Shown one piece after another: positions 52,844-64,000 of a stretch of 64,000 nt of DNA. A model generated the notes under the pieces. It was not told the DNA's origin. It worked only from the letters and a program-made list of their open reading frames with translations, and made no database searches. Both the position numbers and the translations under genes were made by a program. Source of the stretch: Mycolicibacterium parafortuitum (GTDB taxonomy: Bacteria; Actinomycetota; Actinomycetes; Mycobacteriales; Mycobacteriaceae). The DNA lies in the NCBI RefSeq assembly GCF_002086815.1, contig NZ_MVID01000007.1, forward strand, positions 124,001 through 188,000, in the 5' to 3' direction. Position 1 is the stretch's first letter, and each line of letters begins with the position of its first letter.

Positions 52844-54136
52844 TCAGACAGCGGCGGCGGTGACGTCGGTGAACGGCGCGCCGTACTCGCGCACCCGGCG
52901 GTAGCCGTTCCGGCGGGCCGACGCCGCGCCGAGCCGGATCAATCCCGCGGTGGCGACGAAGCCGGCCTGGTCGCTGACCACCAGCGGGGTGAGCAGTCGG
53001 TTGTGCACGAACCCGAACGCCAGACCGGTGTCGGGGTCGGCCCAGCCCAGCGACCCGCCGAGCCCGACGTGACCGAAACCGGGCAGCAGGCCGGGAATCG
53101 GCAGGCCGTGATAGCCGAGGTGGAACGACAGCGGCATCACCATGCTGTGGTCGAGCCGCAGACTGCGGCGCCCGATCAGCCGGGTGGCGGTGTCGCGCGA
53201 CAGATACTGCTGGCCGTCGATACGCCCCTCGTTGGCGATCGCGCCGTACATGCGGGCCAGCGCCCTGGCGGTCGCGACGCCGTTGGCTGCCGGAATCTCT
53301 CCGTCGAGCAACGGTGTGTCGCCCTGCACGAAGCTCTTGACGCCCGGAAAGTACATCGCGCCGAAGCCCGCCGAGAACGGCAGCGCGGCGATGTGCGGGG
53401 CGACCATGTTGAAGAGCGGGTTCTGCAGCCGGGTCTGCGGACCGATGATGCGCGCCGGCTGGGTGGGCGCCTGTACCGGAGGCCTGCCGAGGTGGATGCC
53501 GTCGGTGTTCAGCGGCGCGGCCACCTCGGTGCGGATCAGCTCGCGCATCCCGACACCGGTGACCGACCGCGCCAGGCCGGACAACAACCAGCCGAAGGTG
53601 AAGGCGTGATAGGCGGGCTTGCCGACCAGCCAGCTCGCCGGGGCCGCGGCCAGCCGCTCCTCCATCGCGAGGTGATCCATCAGGTCGGTCTTGGCCGCAC
53701 CGTTGAGTTGGGACAGCCCGGCCCGGTGCCGCATCAGTTCGCGGACCGTGATCGTGGCCTTGCCGTTGACGCCGAACTCGCGCCAGTACTCGGCCACGGG
53801 TGCGTCGTAGTCGATGAGCCCGCGATCGGCCAGCCGGTGGATGACGGTGGCGGCCACACCCTTCGTCGCCGAGAACACCATCGGCGCGGTGTCGGCGGTC
53901 CAGCGGCGCTTGCCTTTGCGGTCGGCCCACCCGGTCCACACGTCGACGACGGGCTCACCGTCCAGGTACACCGACAGCGCTCCCCCGCCGAAGCGGCGAT
54001 GCGGGAACATCTGCGCGAAGGCTCGGACTGCGAGGGTGAAATTGGGGTCAGCAGCGCCCTGTACGCCCCGGGGCAGATGGCCGCCGTGACCGTGTGAGAG
54101 CGCCTCGTCGCACTCCCGGGAATTGACACCCGTCAC
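52844..54136 (-). CDS. lipL: Beta-lactamase-fold esterase LipL
   Basis: Serine hydrolase of the class C beta-lactamase/esterase family VIII type, 430 residues (M. tuberculosis LipL, Rv1497, has 429). It has FGGGALSVYLDGEPVVDVW, the nucleophile motif PMVFSATKGVAATVI (S-x-x-K, about 90), RELMRHRAGLSQL, and the late GFGHVGLGGSLGWADP. Family members hydrolyse short-chain esters and sometimes beta-lactams. The GTG at 54136 has TAAATT exactly 7 nt upstream, so it is leaderless; the longer frame reading to 54262 is not needed. It follows meaB on the same strand. Confidence 0.9.
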   Translation of the reverse strand: MTGVNSRECDEALSHGHGGHLPRGVQGAADPNFTLAVRAFAQMFPHRRFGGGALSVYLDGEPVVDVWTGWADRKGKRRWTADTAPMVFSATKGVAATVIHRLADRGLIDYDAPVAEYWREFGVNGKATITVRELMRHRAGLSQLNGAAKTDLMDHLAMEERLAAAPASWLVGKPAYHAFTFGWLLSGLARSVTGVGMRELIRTEVAAPLNTDGIHLGRPPVQAPTQPARIIGPQTRLQNPLFNMVAPHIAALPFSAGFGAMYFPGVKSFVQGDTPLLDGEIPAANGVATARALARMYGAIANEGRIDGQQYLSRDTATRLIGRRSLRLDHSMVMPLSFHLGYHGLPIPGLLPGFGHVGLGGSLGWADPDTGLAFGFVHNRLLTPLVVSDQAGFVATAGLIRLGAASARRNGYRRVREYGAPFTDVTAAAV

Positions 54137-54159
54137 AGTGGTGAATTTACCCCGATGTG

Positions 54160-54195
54160 CGGCAAACAATCCGGCTGTTACCGATTTGTTAGCCG
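54160..54195 (-). terminator. Weak hairpin between meaB and lipL
   Basis: CGGC-A-AACAA pairs with TTGTT-A-GCCG (one A-A mismatch), with a 16-base loop. Placed just after the meaB stop; a weak terminator or simply a chance fold. Confidence 0.3.
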
Positions 54196-54200
54196 CGGGC

Positions 54201-55184
54201 TCAACCGGAAGGCGCGACGGCGTCCAAAATCTGCTGCGCGGCAAGCGCCGGGGTGAGTTCACCGTCGCGCACCTGACGCTCGACGTCGTCGCGGATCGCC
54301 CTCACCCCCGGACTCGACAACACCCGGTCGAGCACCGTGTCACGCACCATCGACCACGTCCATTCCACCTGCTGGTCGCGGCGGCGGGCGTCGAACCGGC
54401 CGGCTTCGGTGAGCACCTCCCGGTGCTTGAGCACGGCGTCCCAGAGCTCGGCCAGACCCGCCCCGGTCAGCGCACTCATCGTCAAAACCGGTGGACGCCA
54501 GAGGGTTTCGCGTGGATAGATGAGCCTGATGGCGCCGGCCAGTTCGCGGGCGGCGGCCTTGGCCTCCACCGCGTGCTCGCCGTCGGCCTTGTTGACCACG
54601 ACGATGTCGGCCAGCTCCAGCACACCCTTCTTGATGCCCTGCAGTTGGTCACCGGTCCGGGCCAGCGTCAGGAACACGAAGGTGTCGACCATGTTGGCAA
54701 CCGTCACCTCGGACTGCCCCACCCCGACGGTCTCGACCAGCACCACGTCGTACCCGGCGGCCTCCAGCAAAACGATCGTCTCGCGCGTCGCCTTGGCGAC
54801 CCCGCCGAGGGTGCCCGACGTCGGCGACGGACGGATGTAGGCGTCGGGGTGTACCGCCAGCTTGGCCATCCGGGTCTTGTCCCCGAGGATCGATCCGCCT
54901 GTGCGCGTCGAGGACGGATCCACAGCGAGCACCGCCACCCGGTGGCCCCGCTCGATCAGGTGGCTGCCGAGCGCCTCGATGGTCGTCGACTTACCGACGC
55001 CGGGAACGCCGGTGATGCCGACGTGCATCGCGCGGCCCGCCTCGGGCATCAGCTCGAGCAGCAGTTCCTGCGCCCGCTGCCGATGGTCAGCGCGCGTCGA
55101 CTCCACCAGGGTGATGGCCCGAGCCAGCGCTGAGCGGTCCCCCGAGCGCAGTGCAGCGGCGAGTTCGCCGACCGGCTGGTTCAT
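54201..55184 (-). CDS. meaB: Methylmalonyl-CoA mutase chaperone GTPase MeaB
   Basis: G3E-family GTPase that loads and protects adenosylcobalamin in methylmalonyl-CoA mutase. The 327-residue protein has Walker [18 protein letters not shown] (about 57-70), [30 protein letters not shown] and VVNKADG. It directly follows mutB (ATG next to the TAG stop). In M. tuberculosis mazEF4 lies between these genes; here nothing does. Confidence 0.95.
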   Translation of the reverse strand: MNQPVGELAAALRSGDRSALARAITLVESTRADHRQRAQELLLELMPEAGRAMHVGITGVPGVGKSTTIEALGSHLIERGHRVAVLAVDPSSTRTGGSILGDKTRMAKLAVHPDAYIRPSPTSGTLGGVAKATRETIVLLEAAGYDVVLVETVGVGQSEVTVANMVDTFVFLTLARTGDQLQGIKKGVLELADIVVVNKADGEHAVEAKAAARELAGAIRLIYPRETLWRPPVLTMSALTGAGLAELWDAVLKHREVLTEAGRFDARRRDQQVEWTWSMVRDTVLDRVLSSPGVRAIRDDVERQVRDGELTPALAAQQILDAVAPSG

Positions 55185-57440
<2,256 letters not shown>

Positions 57441-57441
57441 G

Positions 57442-59322
57442 TCACGCCCCCAATCGGGTCAGCAGGTCCGACAACGCTTGCACCGCATCAATTTTCGCGG
57501 TCAGGTAGCCGTCGGGCTTGGATTGCGCAGCGGTATCGGCCTTTTCGAGGGCCTTCTCGGGCCCGGCCAGCAGCACGTGCTTCACTCCAGCCGCTCTGGC
57601 CGCGTCGACGACGGCAGACACCTCCTCGGCGTAGCGCGCGTCGGTGCCGCAGATCACCGCGATCTCGGTGCTCGCCGCATCCGTGACCGCGGCCGCGACG
57701 CCGGCGGCGTCCAGCGGTCCGGGGTTGACGGCCTCGATACCGCCGGAAGCCAGCAGGTTCGCCGTGAAGGTGGTGCGGATGTTGTGTTCGGCCAGGGGCC
57801 CGAGCGGAAGCAGCACAGCCTTGGGTCGCGCCCCGTGCTGGGCCAGGAACGCGTCGGAACGATCCCGCAACGCCTCGAAGCCCGCAGCGTAGCGGGACAC
57901 GTTCGGTAGCGGGTTCCCCTGCGGCAGAGGCGGTTCGGACAGGTTCGGGAACTCGTTGACGCCGGTGATCGAGGTTCGCCGGTGGGCGATGTCGGCCGCC
58001 CGGCGCTGCGCCACCTCGGCGATCTGCGCCCGGATGTGGTCGTGGGCGGCCTCGAATCCGCCGTCGGCCTCGATCCGCTGGAAGTGCGTCCACGCCTGCT
58101 CGGCGAGCGACCGGGTCAGGTCCTCGACGAACCACGAGCCGCCCGCCGGGTCGAGAACGCGCCCGATGTGCGACTCCTCGAGCAGCAGCAGCTGGGTGTT
58201 GCGGGCGATGCGGCGGGCGAAACTGCGCGCGGTGCCCGGGAATCCACCCTCGATCGCGACGTCGAACGGGTGCACCTGCACGATGTCGGCGCCGCCGACC
58301 CCGGCGGCGAAGGCCGCGACGGTGGTGCGCAGCATGTTCACCCACGGATCCCGCTGCGACATCATCGGCAGCGATGTGACGGCGTGCACGGTCGCCGCAC
58401 CCGAGTCCGCGTCACCGACGACCTCGGCGACACGGGCCCAGAGTTGCCGGGCGGCACGCAGTTTGGCGATCGAGGAGAACTGGTCGTCGTCGACGGCGAA
58501 GCGGAAGCTGATCTGGCGCAGCGCCGCGCCGCTGGGCACCCCGGCGTCGACGAGGTGACGCAGGTAGGCCACGCCCGCGGATATCGCGGCGCCGAGTTCC
58601 AGCGCCGCGTTGGCACCCAGATCGTGGAAGGCGGGGCCGTCGACGGTGATCGCCCGGACATGGCCGTCGTGGCCGAGCACGCTCTGCGCGGTGGCGACGA
58701 CCTCCTCGAGGCACGGTGCGCTCGCGCCCGCGAACGGCGCGGTCAGCGGGTCGGCGCCGAGGTCGATCGACAGCCGGCTGCGCTGGTCGTCGTCGAGGCC
58801 GGTCAGCAGCCCGACGAGGGCGCCGGCGGCCGCGCCGTAGGAGGTGCCGTCGCTGTCCAGCACGATCGGCACCAGGTCGAGGTAGACGCCGTCGAGCAGC
58901 TGCTCCAGGTCGGTCGGCGCGACCCCGTCGGCGCCGATGCGCAGCACCAGGGCACTGATGCCCTCGGTGAGGCCGAGCAGGATCGAGCCGTTGGCCTCGG
59001 CGATGTCGGCGGGGTCGGCCGGATAGACGTCGGCCACTTTCCAGCCGGCCTTGACGTCACGCAGCGCGTCGCCGCCGCGGACGAACGGCCACCGGCCCGG
59101 CAGTGCGGGCTCGGCGATCTCGTCGCGGCTCGTGTAGAGGGGCCGGATGGGGAACCCGTCGTAGGTCCCGGAGTCCAGCAGACGCTCGGGTTCGGGGCCC
59201 AGTTCGGCGGGGTCCTTCTTGGTGGACTTCGCCAACACGGCCGCCACGGCGGAGCGCCATCGGTCCAGATCGGAGTCAGCTACACCTGCGGCACTGCCGG
59301 CGCTGGGATTCTGCACAGCCAT
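57442..59322 (-). CDS. mutA: Methylmalonyl-CoA mutase small subunit
   Basis: Non-catalytic partner of MutB in the actinobacterial heterodimer, 626 residues. It has the same barrel layout ([43 protein letters not shown]) but its C-terminal domain lacks the DxHxxG cobalamin motif, as expected. First gene of mutA-mutB-meaB. The ATG at 59322 has no convincing Shine-Dalgarno or TANNNT at leaderless distance. Confidence 0.95.
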   Translation of the reverse strand: MAVQNPSAGSAAGVADSDLDRWRSAVAAVLAKSTKKDPAELGPEPERLLDSGTYDGFPIRPLYTSRDEIAEPALPGRWPFVRGGDALRDVKAGWKVADVYPADPADIAEANGSILLGLTEGISALVLRIGADGVAPTDLEQLLDGVYLDLVPIVLDSDGTSYGAAAGALVGLLTGLDDDQRSRLSIDLGADPLTAPFAGASAPCLEEVVATAQSVLGHDGHVRAITVDGPAFHDLGANAALELGAAISAGVAYLRHLVDAGVPSGAALRQISFRFAVDDDQFSSIAKLRAARQLWARVAEVVGDADSGAATVHAVTSLPMMSQRDPWVNMLRTTVAAFAAGVGGADIVQVHPFDVAIEGGFPGTARSFARRIARNTQLLLLEESHIGRVLDPAGGSWFVEDLTRSLAEQAWTHFQRIEADGGFEAAHDHIRAQIAEVAQRRAADIAHRRTSITGVNEFPNLSEPPLPQGNPLPNVSRYAAGFEALRDRSDAFLAQHGARPKAVLLPLGPLAEHNIRTTFTANLLASGGIEAVNPGPLDAAGVAAAVTDAASTEIAVICGTDARYAEEVSAVVDAARAAGVKHVLLAGPEKALEKADTAAQSKPDGYLTAKIDAVQALSDLLTRLGA

Positions 59323-59407
59323 CAGGCTAAATGATGACCATCACAGCAGCGGGGGGCGGTGCGCACATCGCACACCGCGCCGACACCGCCTGTTCGCCGA
59401 CGCGCCG

Positions 59408-59413
59408 TAGGCT
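59408..59413 (+). promoter_or_regulatory. -10 box of the TVP38-type gene
   Basis: TAGGCT followed by 8 nt and the GTG at 59422; predicted start leaves a leader of one or two bases. Confidence 0.4.
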
Positions 59414-59421
59414 GGGGAACC

Positions 59422-60150
59422 GTGAAAACCGTAGTCAGCACACTCCGTACCGCGTTCGCCGCGGTCGTCGCGATGCTGGCGACGGTGCCCAGGACCCGGC
59501 TGATCGCGCTCGCATCGACGATTGTGATTCTCATCGCAGTTGCCTATCTCGTCCCGCTGCCGACCGCGCTGCAGGTGCGTGACTGGGCTACCTCGGCGGG
59601 TCCGTGGTTCCCGCTGGTGTTCTTCGTCGCGCACGTACTGGTGACGGTGTTCCCGTTCCCGCGCACCGTGTTCACGCTGTCGGCCGGGCTGTTGTTCGGC
59701 CCGGCGCTGGGCATCCCGATCGCAGTGCTCGCGAGCACGCTGAGCGCGGTGCTCGCGTTGCTGCTGGTGCGGGTCGCAGGCTGGCAGGTCAATAAGCTCG
59801 TCACACACCCGCGCGTCGCGAGCATCGATGCGCGGCTGCGGGAACGCGGCTGGCCGGTGGTCTTTTCGGCGCGGCTGATCTTCGCGCTGCCGTTCTCGGT
59901 GCTGAACTATGCCGCCGGCGCGTCCTCGGTACGGGTGCTGCCCTACACGCTGGCCACCTTGTTCGGGGTGCTGCCGGGCACCGCGGCGGTCGTGATCCTC
60001 GGCGATGCGCTGACCGGGCAGGTGAGTCCGATGCTGCTGTTGGTGTCGCTGTGCACCGCCGCGGTGGGGTTCGCCGTGCTCGGCGTCGACCTCTGGATGC
60101 ATCGCAGGCGCCGGGACGCGGACTCCGCTAGCTCGCTGACGGCCCCTTGA
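59422..60150 (+). CDS. TVP38/TMEM64 (DedA-like) family membrane protein
   Basis: A 242-residue protein with about five membrane helices and the SNARE-associated/DedA-type core: TVFPFPRTVFTLSAGLLFGPALG and then SARLIFALPFSVLNYAAGASSV, GVLPGTAAVVILGDAL. It matches Rv1491c opposite mutA. Family members act in lipid flipping in other organisms; the role here is unproven. GTG start set by the -10 box. Its last 23 bases overlap the convergent DoxX-like gene. Confidence 0.86.
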   Translation: MKTVVSTLRTAFAAVVAMLATVPRTRLIALASTIVILIAVAYLVPLPTALQVRDWATSAGPWFPLVFFVAHVLVTVFPFPRTVFTLSAGLLFGPALGIPIAVLASTLSAVLALLLVRVAGWQVNKLVTHPRVASIDARLRERGWPVVFSARLIFALPFSVLNYAAGASSVRVLPYTLATLFGVLPGTAAVVILGDALTGQVSPMLLLVSLCTAAVGFAVLGVDLWMHRRRRDADSASSLTAP

Positions 60151-60484
60151 CGGTCATCGCGCCGAACAGTCCGAGGAACGACGACGCGGCGACCAGGCCC
60201 GGGCTCCAGTCCCTTGCGCGGATGTGCGATCCGGTGGCCAGCACGAAGTAGACCGTCAGCATCAACGTGGTCAGCCGCGCCAGCTTCGGGAAGCGGTACA
60301 CCGAGAGCAGACCGAGTGCGGAGGCCGCCTTCACCGCCGGCAGCACGGGCCACAGCCGTCTCGGCAGTTCGACCGCCTCCAAGGCTTGGGCGACCGGTGG
60401 GATCGGTTTGACAGACGCGGCCGCGTCGGCGGCCTGGATGGCGGCCAGGATCGCGTACGTCCGGCGCGACGTCAGCGCGCTCAT
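60128..60484 (-). CDS. DoxX-like small membrane protein
   Basis: A 118-residue protein with about three to four hydrophobic segments, containing LWPVLPAVKAASALGLLSVYRFPKLARL and FVLATGSHIRARDW, the pattern of DoxX-like proteins. Function unknown. The ATG at 60484 overlaps the SPFH stop (ATGA), so it is the third gene of the NfeD-SPFH-DoxX-like run. Confidence 0.75.
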   Translation of the reverse strand: MSALTSRRTYAILAAIQAADAAASVKPIPPVAQALEAVELPRRLWPVLPAVKAASALGLLSVYRFPKLARLTTLMLTVYFVLATGSHIRARDWSPGLVAASSFLGLFGAMTVKGPSAS

Positions 60485-61662
60485 TGTTCGGGGTTGGGTT
60501 GCGTCGCGGGCGCGGGCTGCGGTGCCAGCGACGGGAACTCCCGCGGCCCGTCCAGCGGCCCGGGAACCGGGGCCCTGGCCTCGGCCTCGGCCTTCGCGAC
60601 GGCCTGCGCGATCGCCGGATCCGTCTCGGTGGAGAACCAGTCGGCGACTTCGTCGTCGTCGGATTTCAGCGGTACGTCGTCAACCGGCGACGGGGTGTAG
60701 CGGAACACGCCGTCCTCCCCCGGCGCGCCCAGCAGTTTGGTGAATCCCTGCAGCGCGGAGCCGAAATCGCTGGGTACCAGCCAGACCTTGTTCGCCTCGC
60801 CCTTGGCCATCTCCGGCAGCGTCTGCAGGTACTGGTAGGCCAGCAACTCCGGGGTGGGTCGGCCCGCCTTGATCGCCGCGAAGGTCTTCTCGATGGCCTT
60901 CGCCTGCCCTTGGGCCTGCAGGTAGGCGGCCGCGCGTTCACCCTGGGCGCGCAGCATGCGGGACTGCCGGTCGCCCTCGGCGGCGAGGATCGAGGCCTGT
61001 TTGGCGCCCTCGGCGGCGAGGATCTGCGCCTGCTTCTGGCCTTCGGCCTGTTTGATGGCGGCCTCGCGAGAACCTTCGGCGGTCAGGATCATCGCGCGCT
61101 TCTCGCGGTCGGCGCGCATCTGCTTTTCCATCGAGTCCTGGATCGACGGCGGCGGGTCGATGCTGCGCAACTCGACGCGCGCGACGCGCAGCCCCCACCG
61201 GTTGGTCGCCTCGTCGAGCACCCCGCGCAGCGCGGTGTTGATCGAGTCGCGCGAGGTCAGCGTCTGCTCCAGCGTCATCCCGCCGACGAGGTTGCGCAGT
61301 GTGGTGGTGGTCAGCTGCTCCACACCGACGATGTAGTTGCTGATCTGATAGACCGCGGCCTGCGGATTGGTGACCTGGAAGTAGACCACCGTGTCGATCT
61401 GCACGGTCAGGTTGTCCTCGGTGATCACCGGCTGCGGCGGGAACGACACCACCCGCTCCCGCAGGTCCACCCGGGCGCGGATGCGGTCGACGAACGGCAG
61501 CAGCAGCGTGAGCTGGCCCGACACGGTCTTGCTGTACCGGCCGAGCCGTTCGATGACGGCGGCTTCGGCCTGCGGGATCAGGGCCACCGACTTCGCGACC
61601 ACGATCGCTGCGAACACGACCAAGACTGCCAGCAGCACCAACCCTGCGATAGCTCCGTCCAC
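60481..61662 (-). CDS. SPFH/band-7 (QmcA-type) membrane scaffold protein
   Basis: A 393-residue stomatin/prohibitin homologue matching Rv1488. It has one N-terminal helix (about 4-24), a band-7 domain (about 25-190: AAVIERLGRYSKTVSGQL, ERVVSFPPQPVITEDNL), then an Ala/Glu/Gln-rich coiled coil (about 195-270, repeated AEGAKQASILAAEGDR-like units), and a disordered Pro/Ala tail. Such proteins assemble into membrane microdomains, usually with the NfeD protein encoded next to them. Confidence 0.92.
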   Translation of the reverse strand: MDGAIAGLVLLAVLVVFAAIVVAKSVALIPQAEAAVIERLGRYSKTVSGQLTLLLPFVDRIRARVDLRERVVSFPPQPVITEDNLTVQIDTVVYFQVTNPQAAVYQISNYIVGVEQLTTTTLRNLVGGMTLEQTLTSRDSINTALRGVLDEATNRWGLRVARVELRSIDPPPSIQDSMEKQMRADREKRAMILTAEGSREAAIKQAEGQKQAQILAAEGAKQASILAAEGDRQSRMLRAQGERAAAYLQAQGQAKAIEKTFAAIKAGRPTPELLAYQYLQTLPEMAKGEANKVWLVPSDFGSALQGFTKLLGAPGEDGVFRYTPSPVDDVPLKSDDDEVADWFSTETDPAIAQAVAKAEAEARAPVPGPLDGPREFPSLAPQPAPATQPNPEQ

Positions 61663-61695
61663 GATGGACTCCTTCCGGGGTCTATCTGATCTTGT

Positions 61696-62130
61696 CTACC
61701 CGATCTTGGACACGACCGCCGTCGCTCCGTCGATGTGCACGACGGTCACATGGTCGCCGGCTTCGTAGACTTCGTTTTCGTTGACCGGCCGCGCCGTCCA
61801 CACCTCGCCGTCCAGTTTCACCTGGCCGTGGTGCTGCGACACCCGGTCGAGGACCAGGGCGCTCCTGCCCTCCAGAGCCCGGGCCGGTTCCGGAAGCCCC
61901 GTGCCCGACTGCATCCGGCGTTTCAGCGCAGGGCGAACACCGACCAACAGGAGCACCGAGACCACCAGGAACACCAGGCCGTCAGCCCAGATCGGCCAGT
62001 CCAGCACGAAGCTCGACCCCGCGGCGGCCAGGGCCCCGCCGGCGAGCATCAGCAGGAACAGGTCGCCGGTCAACGCCTCGGCGCCGGCCAGCGCCAGCGC
62101 TGCGATCAGCCAGATCAGCGGGACAGGCAT
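61696..62130 (-). CDS. NfeD-family membrane protein
   Basis: A 144-residue protein with three membrane helices (about 4-20, 25-45, 48-66) and a C-terminal OB-fold domain (about 85-144: EGRSALVLDRVSQHHGQVKLDGEVWTA split over strands, ending VVHIDGATAVVSK). Matches Rv1487. It lies 33 bp upstream of the SPFH gene on the same strand, the standard NfeD-SPFH pair. Confidence 0.9.
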   Translation of the reverse strand: MPVPLIWLIAALALAGAEALTGDLFLLMLAGGALAAAGSSFVLDWPIWADGLVFLVVSVLLLVGVRPALKRRMQSGTGLPEPARALEGRSALVLDRVSQHHGQVKLDGEVWTARPVNENEVYEAGDHVTVVHIDGATAVVSKIG

Positions 62131-62174
62131 GACGCCAGCCTATCGCGGCGCCGCGTGGATGCGCCGGTAACAAC

Positions 62175-62180
62175 TACACT
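62175..62180 (+). promoter_or_regulatory. -10 box of the Rv1486c-like gene
   Basis: TACACT, 9 nt before the ATG at 62190; start expected about 3 nt upstream of the codon. Confidence 0.45.
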
Positions 62181-62189
62181 GCAGCCATC

Positions 62190-63059
62190 ATGTGGTGTCC
62201 GAGTGTTTCGCTATCGGTGTGGGCCAACGCCTGGCTGGCGGGTACGGCCGCGCCCGACGACGTCTTGGACGCGTTGTCCCTATGGACGCCAAGGCATTCC
62301 GTGACCGCCTACGATTCCGCGGCGGCTGACCGCACGGGGTTGTCGTGGCCGGATCTCGACGACGCGGCCTCGGTGTCGCTCCTTCAGACACTGCGCACGG
62401 CATCCGCGCGGGGCGCGTCGCAGCCGACGATCTCGCTGGCACTGCCGGTGCCCGGTGACGTCCGGGGCCTGCCTGCGGGTACGCAATTCGGGCGCGACGC
62501 CATCGCCGCGGGCGAGGCGGTGGTGGTGCAGGGGCTCGACGGTTCGATCGGGCTGGTACCCGACTACGAGTACGAGGACAGCTATCCCGACTCGCTCGAC
62601 ACCGACGACGACGCGGAGTACGACGCCGAGTTGAGCGGGTTGTCGTGGACGGTGTACTCGTTCGGTTCGGCTCCCCCGGCCGGGCACTTCGATCTCGGCG
62701 AGGCCGAGTACCAGCTCCGCGACGCTGTACGGTCCGCGGCGGACGCGCTGGGTGCACTGCGGGCGGGCACCTCGGGCGTCGAGATCGCCGACCCGCACCT
62801 GCTGGTCGAGCAGGTGCTCGACTCGACCAAGATGCACCGCATCCCCGACCATGCGCCGATGCGCGCGGTACGCGTGCTGGAGAACGCCGCGCACATCGAC
62901 GCGATCATCACCGTCAGCTCGGGGTTGATCCCGAGCGGGCTACAGAGTTCCTCGGAGATGCAGTTGGCCGGCGATGCACTGCGCCCGTTGATCTCGGTGG
63001 TGCGCACGGCGCGGCTGGCCGCGGTGGACGCGATCCTGCACTCGGCCTGGCGGACCTAA
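62190..63059 (+). CDS. Conserved mycobacterial hypothetical protein
   Basis: A 289-residue soluble protein matching the conserved hypothetical beside ferrochelatase in M. tuberculosis (Rv1486c). The N-terminal half is mixed, the middle has an acidic stretch ([21 protein letters not shown]), and the C-terminal half is helical, with [19 protein letters not shown] and [20 protein letters not shown]. No catalytic motif is recognised. Convergent with the ferrochelatase gene, 19 bp apart. Confidence 0.78.
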   Translation: MWCPSVSLSVWANAWLAGTAAPDDVLDALSLWTPRHSVTAYDSAAADRTGLSWPDLDDAASVSLLQTLRTASARGASQPTISLALPVPGDVRGLPAGTQFGRDAIAAGEAVVVQGLDGSIGLVPDYEYEDSYPDSLDTDDDAEYDAELSGLSWTVYSFGSAPPAGHFDLGEAEYQLRDAVRSAADALGALRAGTSGVEIADPHLLVEQVLDSTKMHRIPDHAPMRAVRVLENAAHIDAIITVSSGLIPSGLQSSSEMQLAGDALRPLISVVRTARLAAVDAILHSAWRT

Positions 63060-63078
63060 CCTCTCAGGTCAGTTACAC

Positions 63079-64000
63079 CTAGGAACCGCACAGCTCGGTG
63101 CAGAACGCCCCGTTGACGCTGCAGCCGTAGCCCGGCACCGGATTCGGGCCCGCGACCCGCTGCGCGGGACGGTCGAGGCGCAGTTCGTCGATCAGGTCCA
63201 CCACCAGCTGGGCGAAGCGCGGCGACGCGTTCGGGGTCGATGCCCGTGCGAACGCGATGCCCGCCTCGGCGGCCTGTTCGGCGAGTTCGCTGTCCAGATC
63301 CCACACCACCTCGATGTGGTCGGCGACGAAACCGATCGGGCACACGATGACCGCGCGGGTTCCGTTGGCGGCCAACGTCGTCAGATGGTCGCCGACGTCG
63401 GGTTCCAGCCACGGCACCTGCGGCGGTCCGGAACGCGACTGCCACACCTGGTCGTACTCGCGGTAGCCGGCCGCCGCGGCGACCAGCGCCGCGGTATAGC
63501 CGACCTGGCGCTCGTAAAGATCTGGGCCGCAACGGTTCGCAGCCCGCAGCGGAATGGAGTGCGCGGTGAACACCAGGCGCGCGTCGTCTCGCAGGTCGGC
63601 GGGCAGGGTCGCGGCGGCATCGGCGATCGCGTCGGAGAACATTTCGATCAGCAACGGGTGGTCGAAGAACTGCCGCAGCTTCACCAGTTCCGGCGCGTCG
63701 GGCCCGGCGGCGGCACGGCCGCGCGCGATGTCCTCCTGGTACTGCGCGCAGCCCGAGTATCCGCCCCACGCGGAGGTCGAGAACACCGCAGCTCGGCGGA
63801 TTCCGTTGTCGCGCATCGCGGCAACAGCATCCTCGACATACGGTTCCCAGTTGCGGTTTCCGAAGTAGACGGGCAGCGACTCGCCGCGGTGGGCCAGCTC
63901 GGCCTCGATCGCGGAGATCAGCTCACGATTGATCCCGTTGATCGGCGACACTCCCCCGAAATGCAGGTAGTGCTCGGCGACCGATTCGAGCCTCTCCCTG
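63079..64000 (-). CDS. hemH: Ferrochelatase (coproporphyrin type), 5' end beyond window
   Basis: Inserts iron into coproporphyrin III in the actinobacterial heme pathway (also called cpfC; Rv1485). The visible 306 codons begin inside the protein ([21 protein letters not shown]) and include [26 protein letters not shown] (active-site His), [15 protein letters not shown] and the acid motif [16 protein letters not shown]. The C-terminal tail has cysteines in [16 protein letters not shown], and with the cysteine in [11 protein letters not shown] these fit the [2Fe-2S] ligands known in actinobacterial ferrochelatases. The start codon lies outside the window; an internal GTG at 63951 is not the start. 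Confidence 0.95.
   Translation of the reverse strand, partial: RERLESVAEHYLHFGGVSPINGINRELISAIEAELAHRGESLPVYFGNRNWEPYVEDAVAAMRDNGIRRAAVFSTSAWGGYSGCAQYQEDIARGRAAAGPDAPELVKLRQFFDHPLLIEMFSDAIADAAATLPADLRDDARLVFTAHSIPLRAANRCGPDLYERQVGYTAALVAAAAGYREYDQVWQSRSGPPQVPWLEPDVGDHLTTLAANGTRAVIVCPIGFVADHIEVVWDLDSELAEQAAEAGIAFARASTPNASPRFAQLVVDLIDELRLDRPAQRVAGPNPVPGYGCSVNGAFCTELCGS

Noticed and set aside
52117..52863. Second long frame over the seven-helix membrane gene
   Set aside because: Arg/Pro-rich +1 shadow of 52082-52816, whose translation has clear membrane helices and its own promoter.

Overview
The window is a contiguous piece of a mycobacterial chromosome, most likely a fast-growing Mycolicibacterium-type species. 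The evidence is high G+C throughout, many GTG starts, operons joined by 1-4 base ATGA, GTGA or TGATG overlaps, many leaderless-looking starts (a TANNNT -10 box 6-7 nt before the start codon), and gene content and order that follow M. tuberculosis H37Rv from Rv1614 (lgt) down to Rv1485 (ferrochelatase). That comparison is from memory, not from an alignment. Almost everything is housekeeping or biosynthetic. I saw no rRNA, tRNA, IS element, prophage or CRISPR array.

Layout. 1-5776 (minus): trpE, a Trp-associated membrane protein, trpC, trpB, trpA and the start of lgt, translationally coupled. 5809-7064 (plus): a Bcp-type peroxiredoxin and an orphan ABC ATPase. 7086-13518 (minus): hisD-hisC-hisB-hisH-priA(hisA)-impA-hisF-hisI. 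13555-14627 (plus): a deazaflavin-type nitroreductase-family protein and a LysE exporter. 14628-18533 (minus): nadA-nadB-nadC plus a small membrane-anchored protein, divergent from the NrtR-type Nudix repressor gene. A perfect inverted repeat lies between nadA and nrtR. 19328-27000: a lipase-like hydrolase and the biotin region (bioA-bioF-bioD with an RNA-ligase-like gene; bioB-bsaP-DUF2567-like membrane gene; divergent TetR regulator bioQ) with two identical BioQ-type operators and a tandem hairpin repeat array in the bioB leader. 26948-35314 (plus): an acyltransferase-SGNH membrane protein followed by treX-treY-treZ (trehalose from glycogen). 35319-41620: ilvA, a small membrane protein, a WXG100-like/alpha-beta-hydrolase fusion, and the replicative polymerase dnaE1. 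41692-47475: a TetR regulator, rarD-rluD-lspA, ansA, dinB and an S4 RNA-binding protein. 47472-50830: ileS with a T-box leader. 50911-52816: an unusual three-gene patch (condensation-domain C-lobe-like protein, AT-richer HTH regulator, seven-helix membrane protein). Two promoter regions there carry the same GAAC-NN-GTTC palindrome core. 52844-64000: lipL, meaB-mutB-mutA (methylmalonyl-CoA mutase), a TVP38 membrane protein, DoxX-like, SPFH and NfeD proteins, a conserved hypothetical, and the 5'-truncated ferrochelatase.

How the parts fit. Trp and His synthesis share PriA: the trp cluster here has no trpF, and mycobacterial HisA is the dual HisA/TrpF isomerase. trpD and trpG are not in the window. 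NAD and biotin synthesis each sit beside a dedicated repressor whose likely operators can be read directly. The ileS T-box couples isoleucyl-tRNA charging to enzyme expression. The most novel candidate is the HTH/membrane-protein/C-lobe patch at 50.9-52.8 kb. The WXG100-hydrolase fusion and the bioB leader repeats come next. Stretches without genes are short. The only one over 300 bases (50589-50910) holds the ileS T-box leader, its promoter and a strong hairpin.
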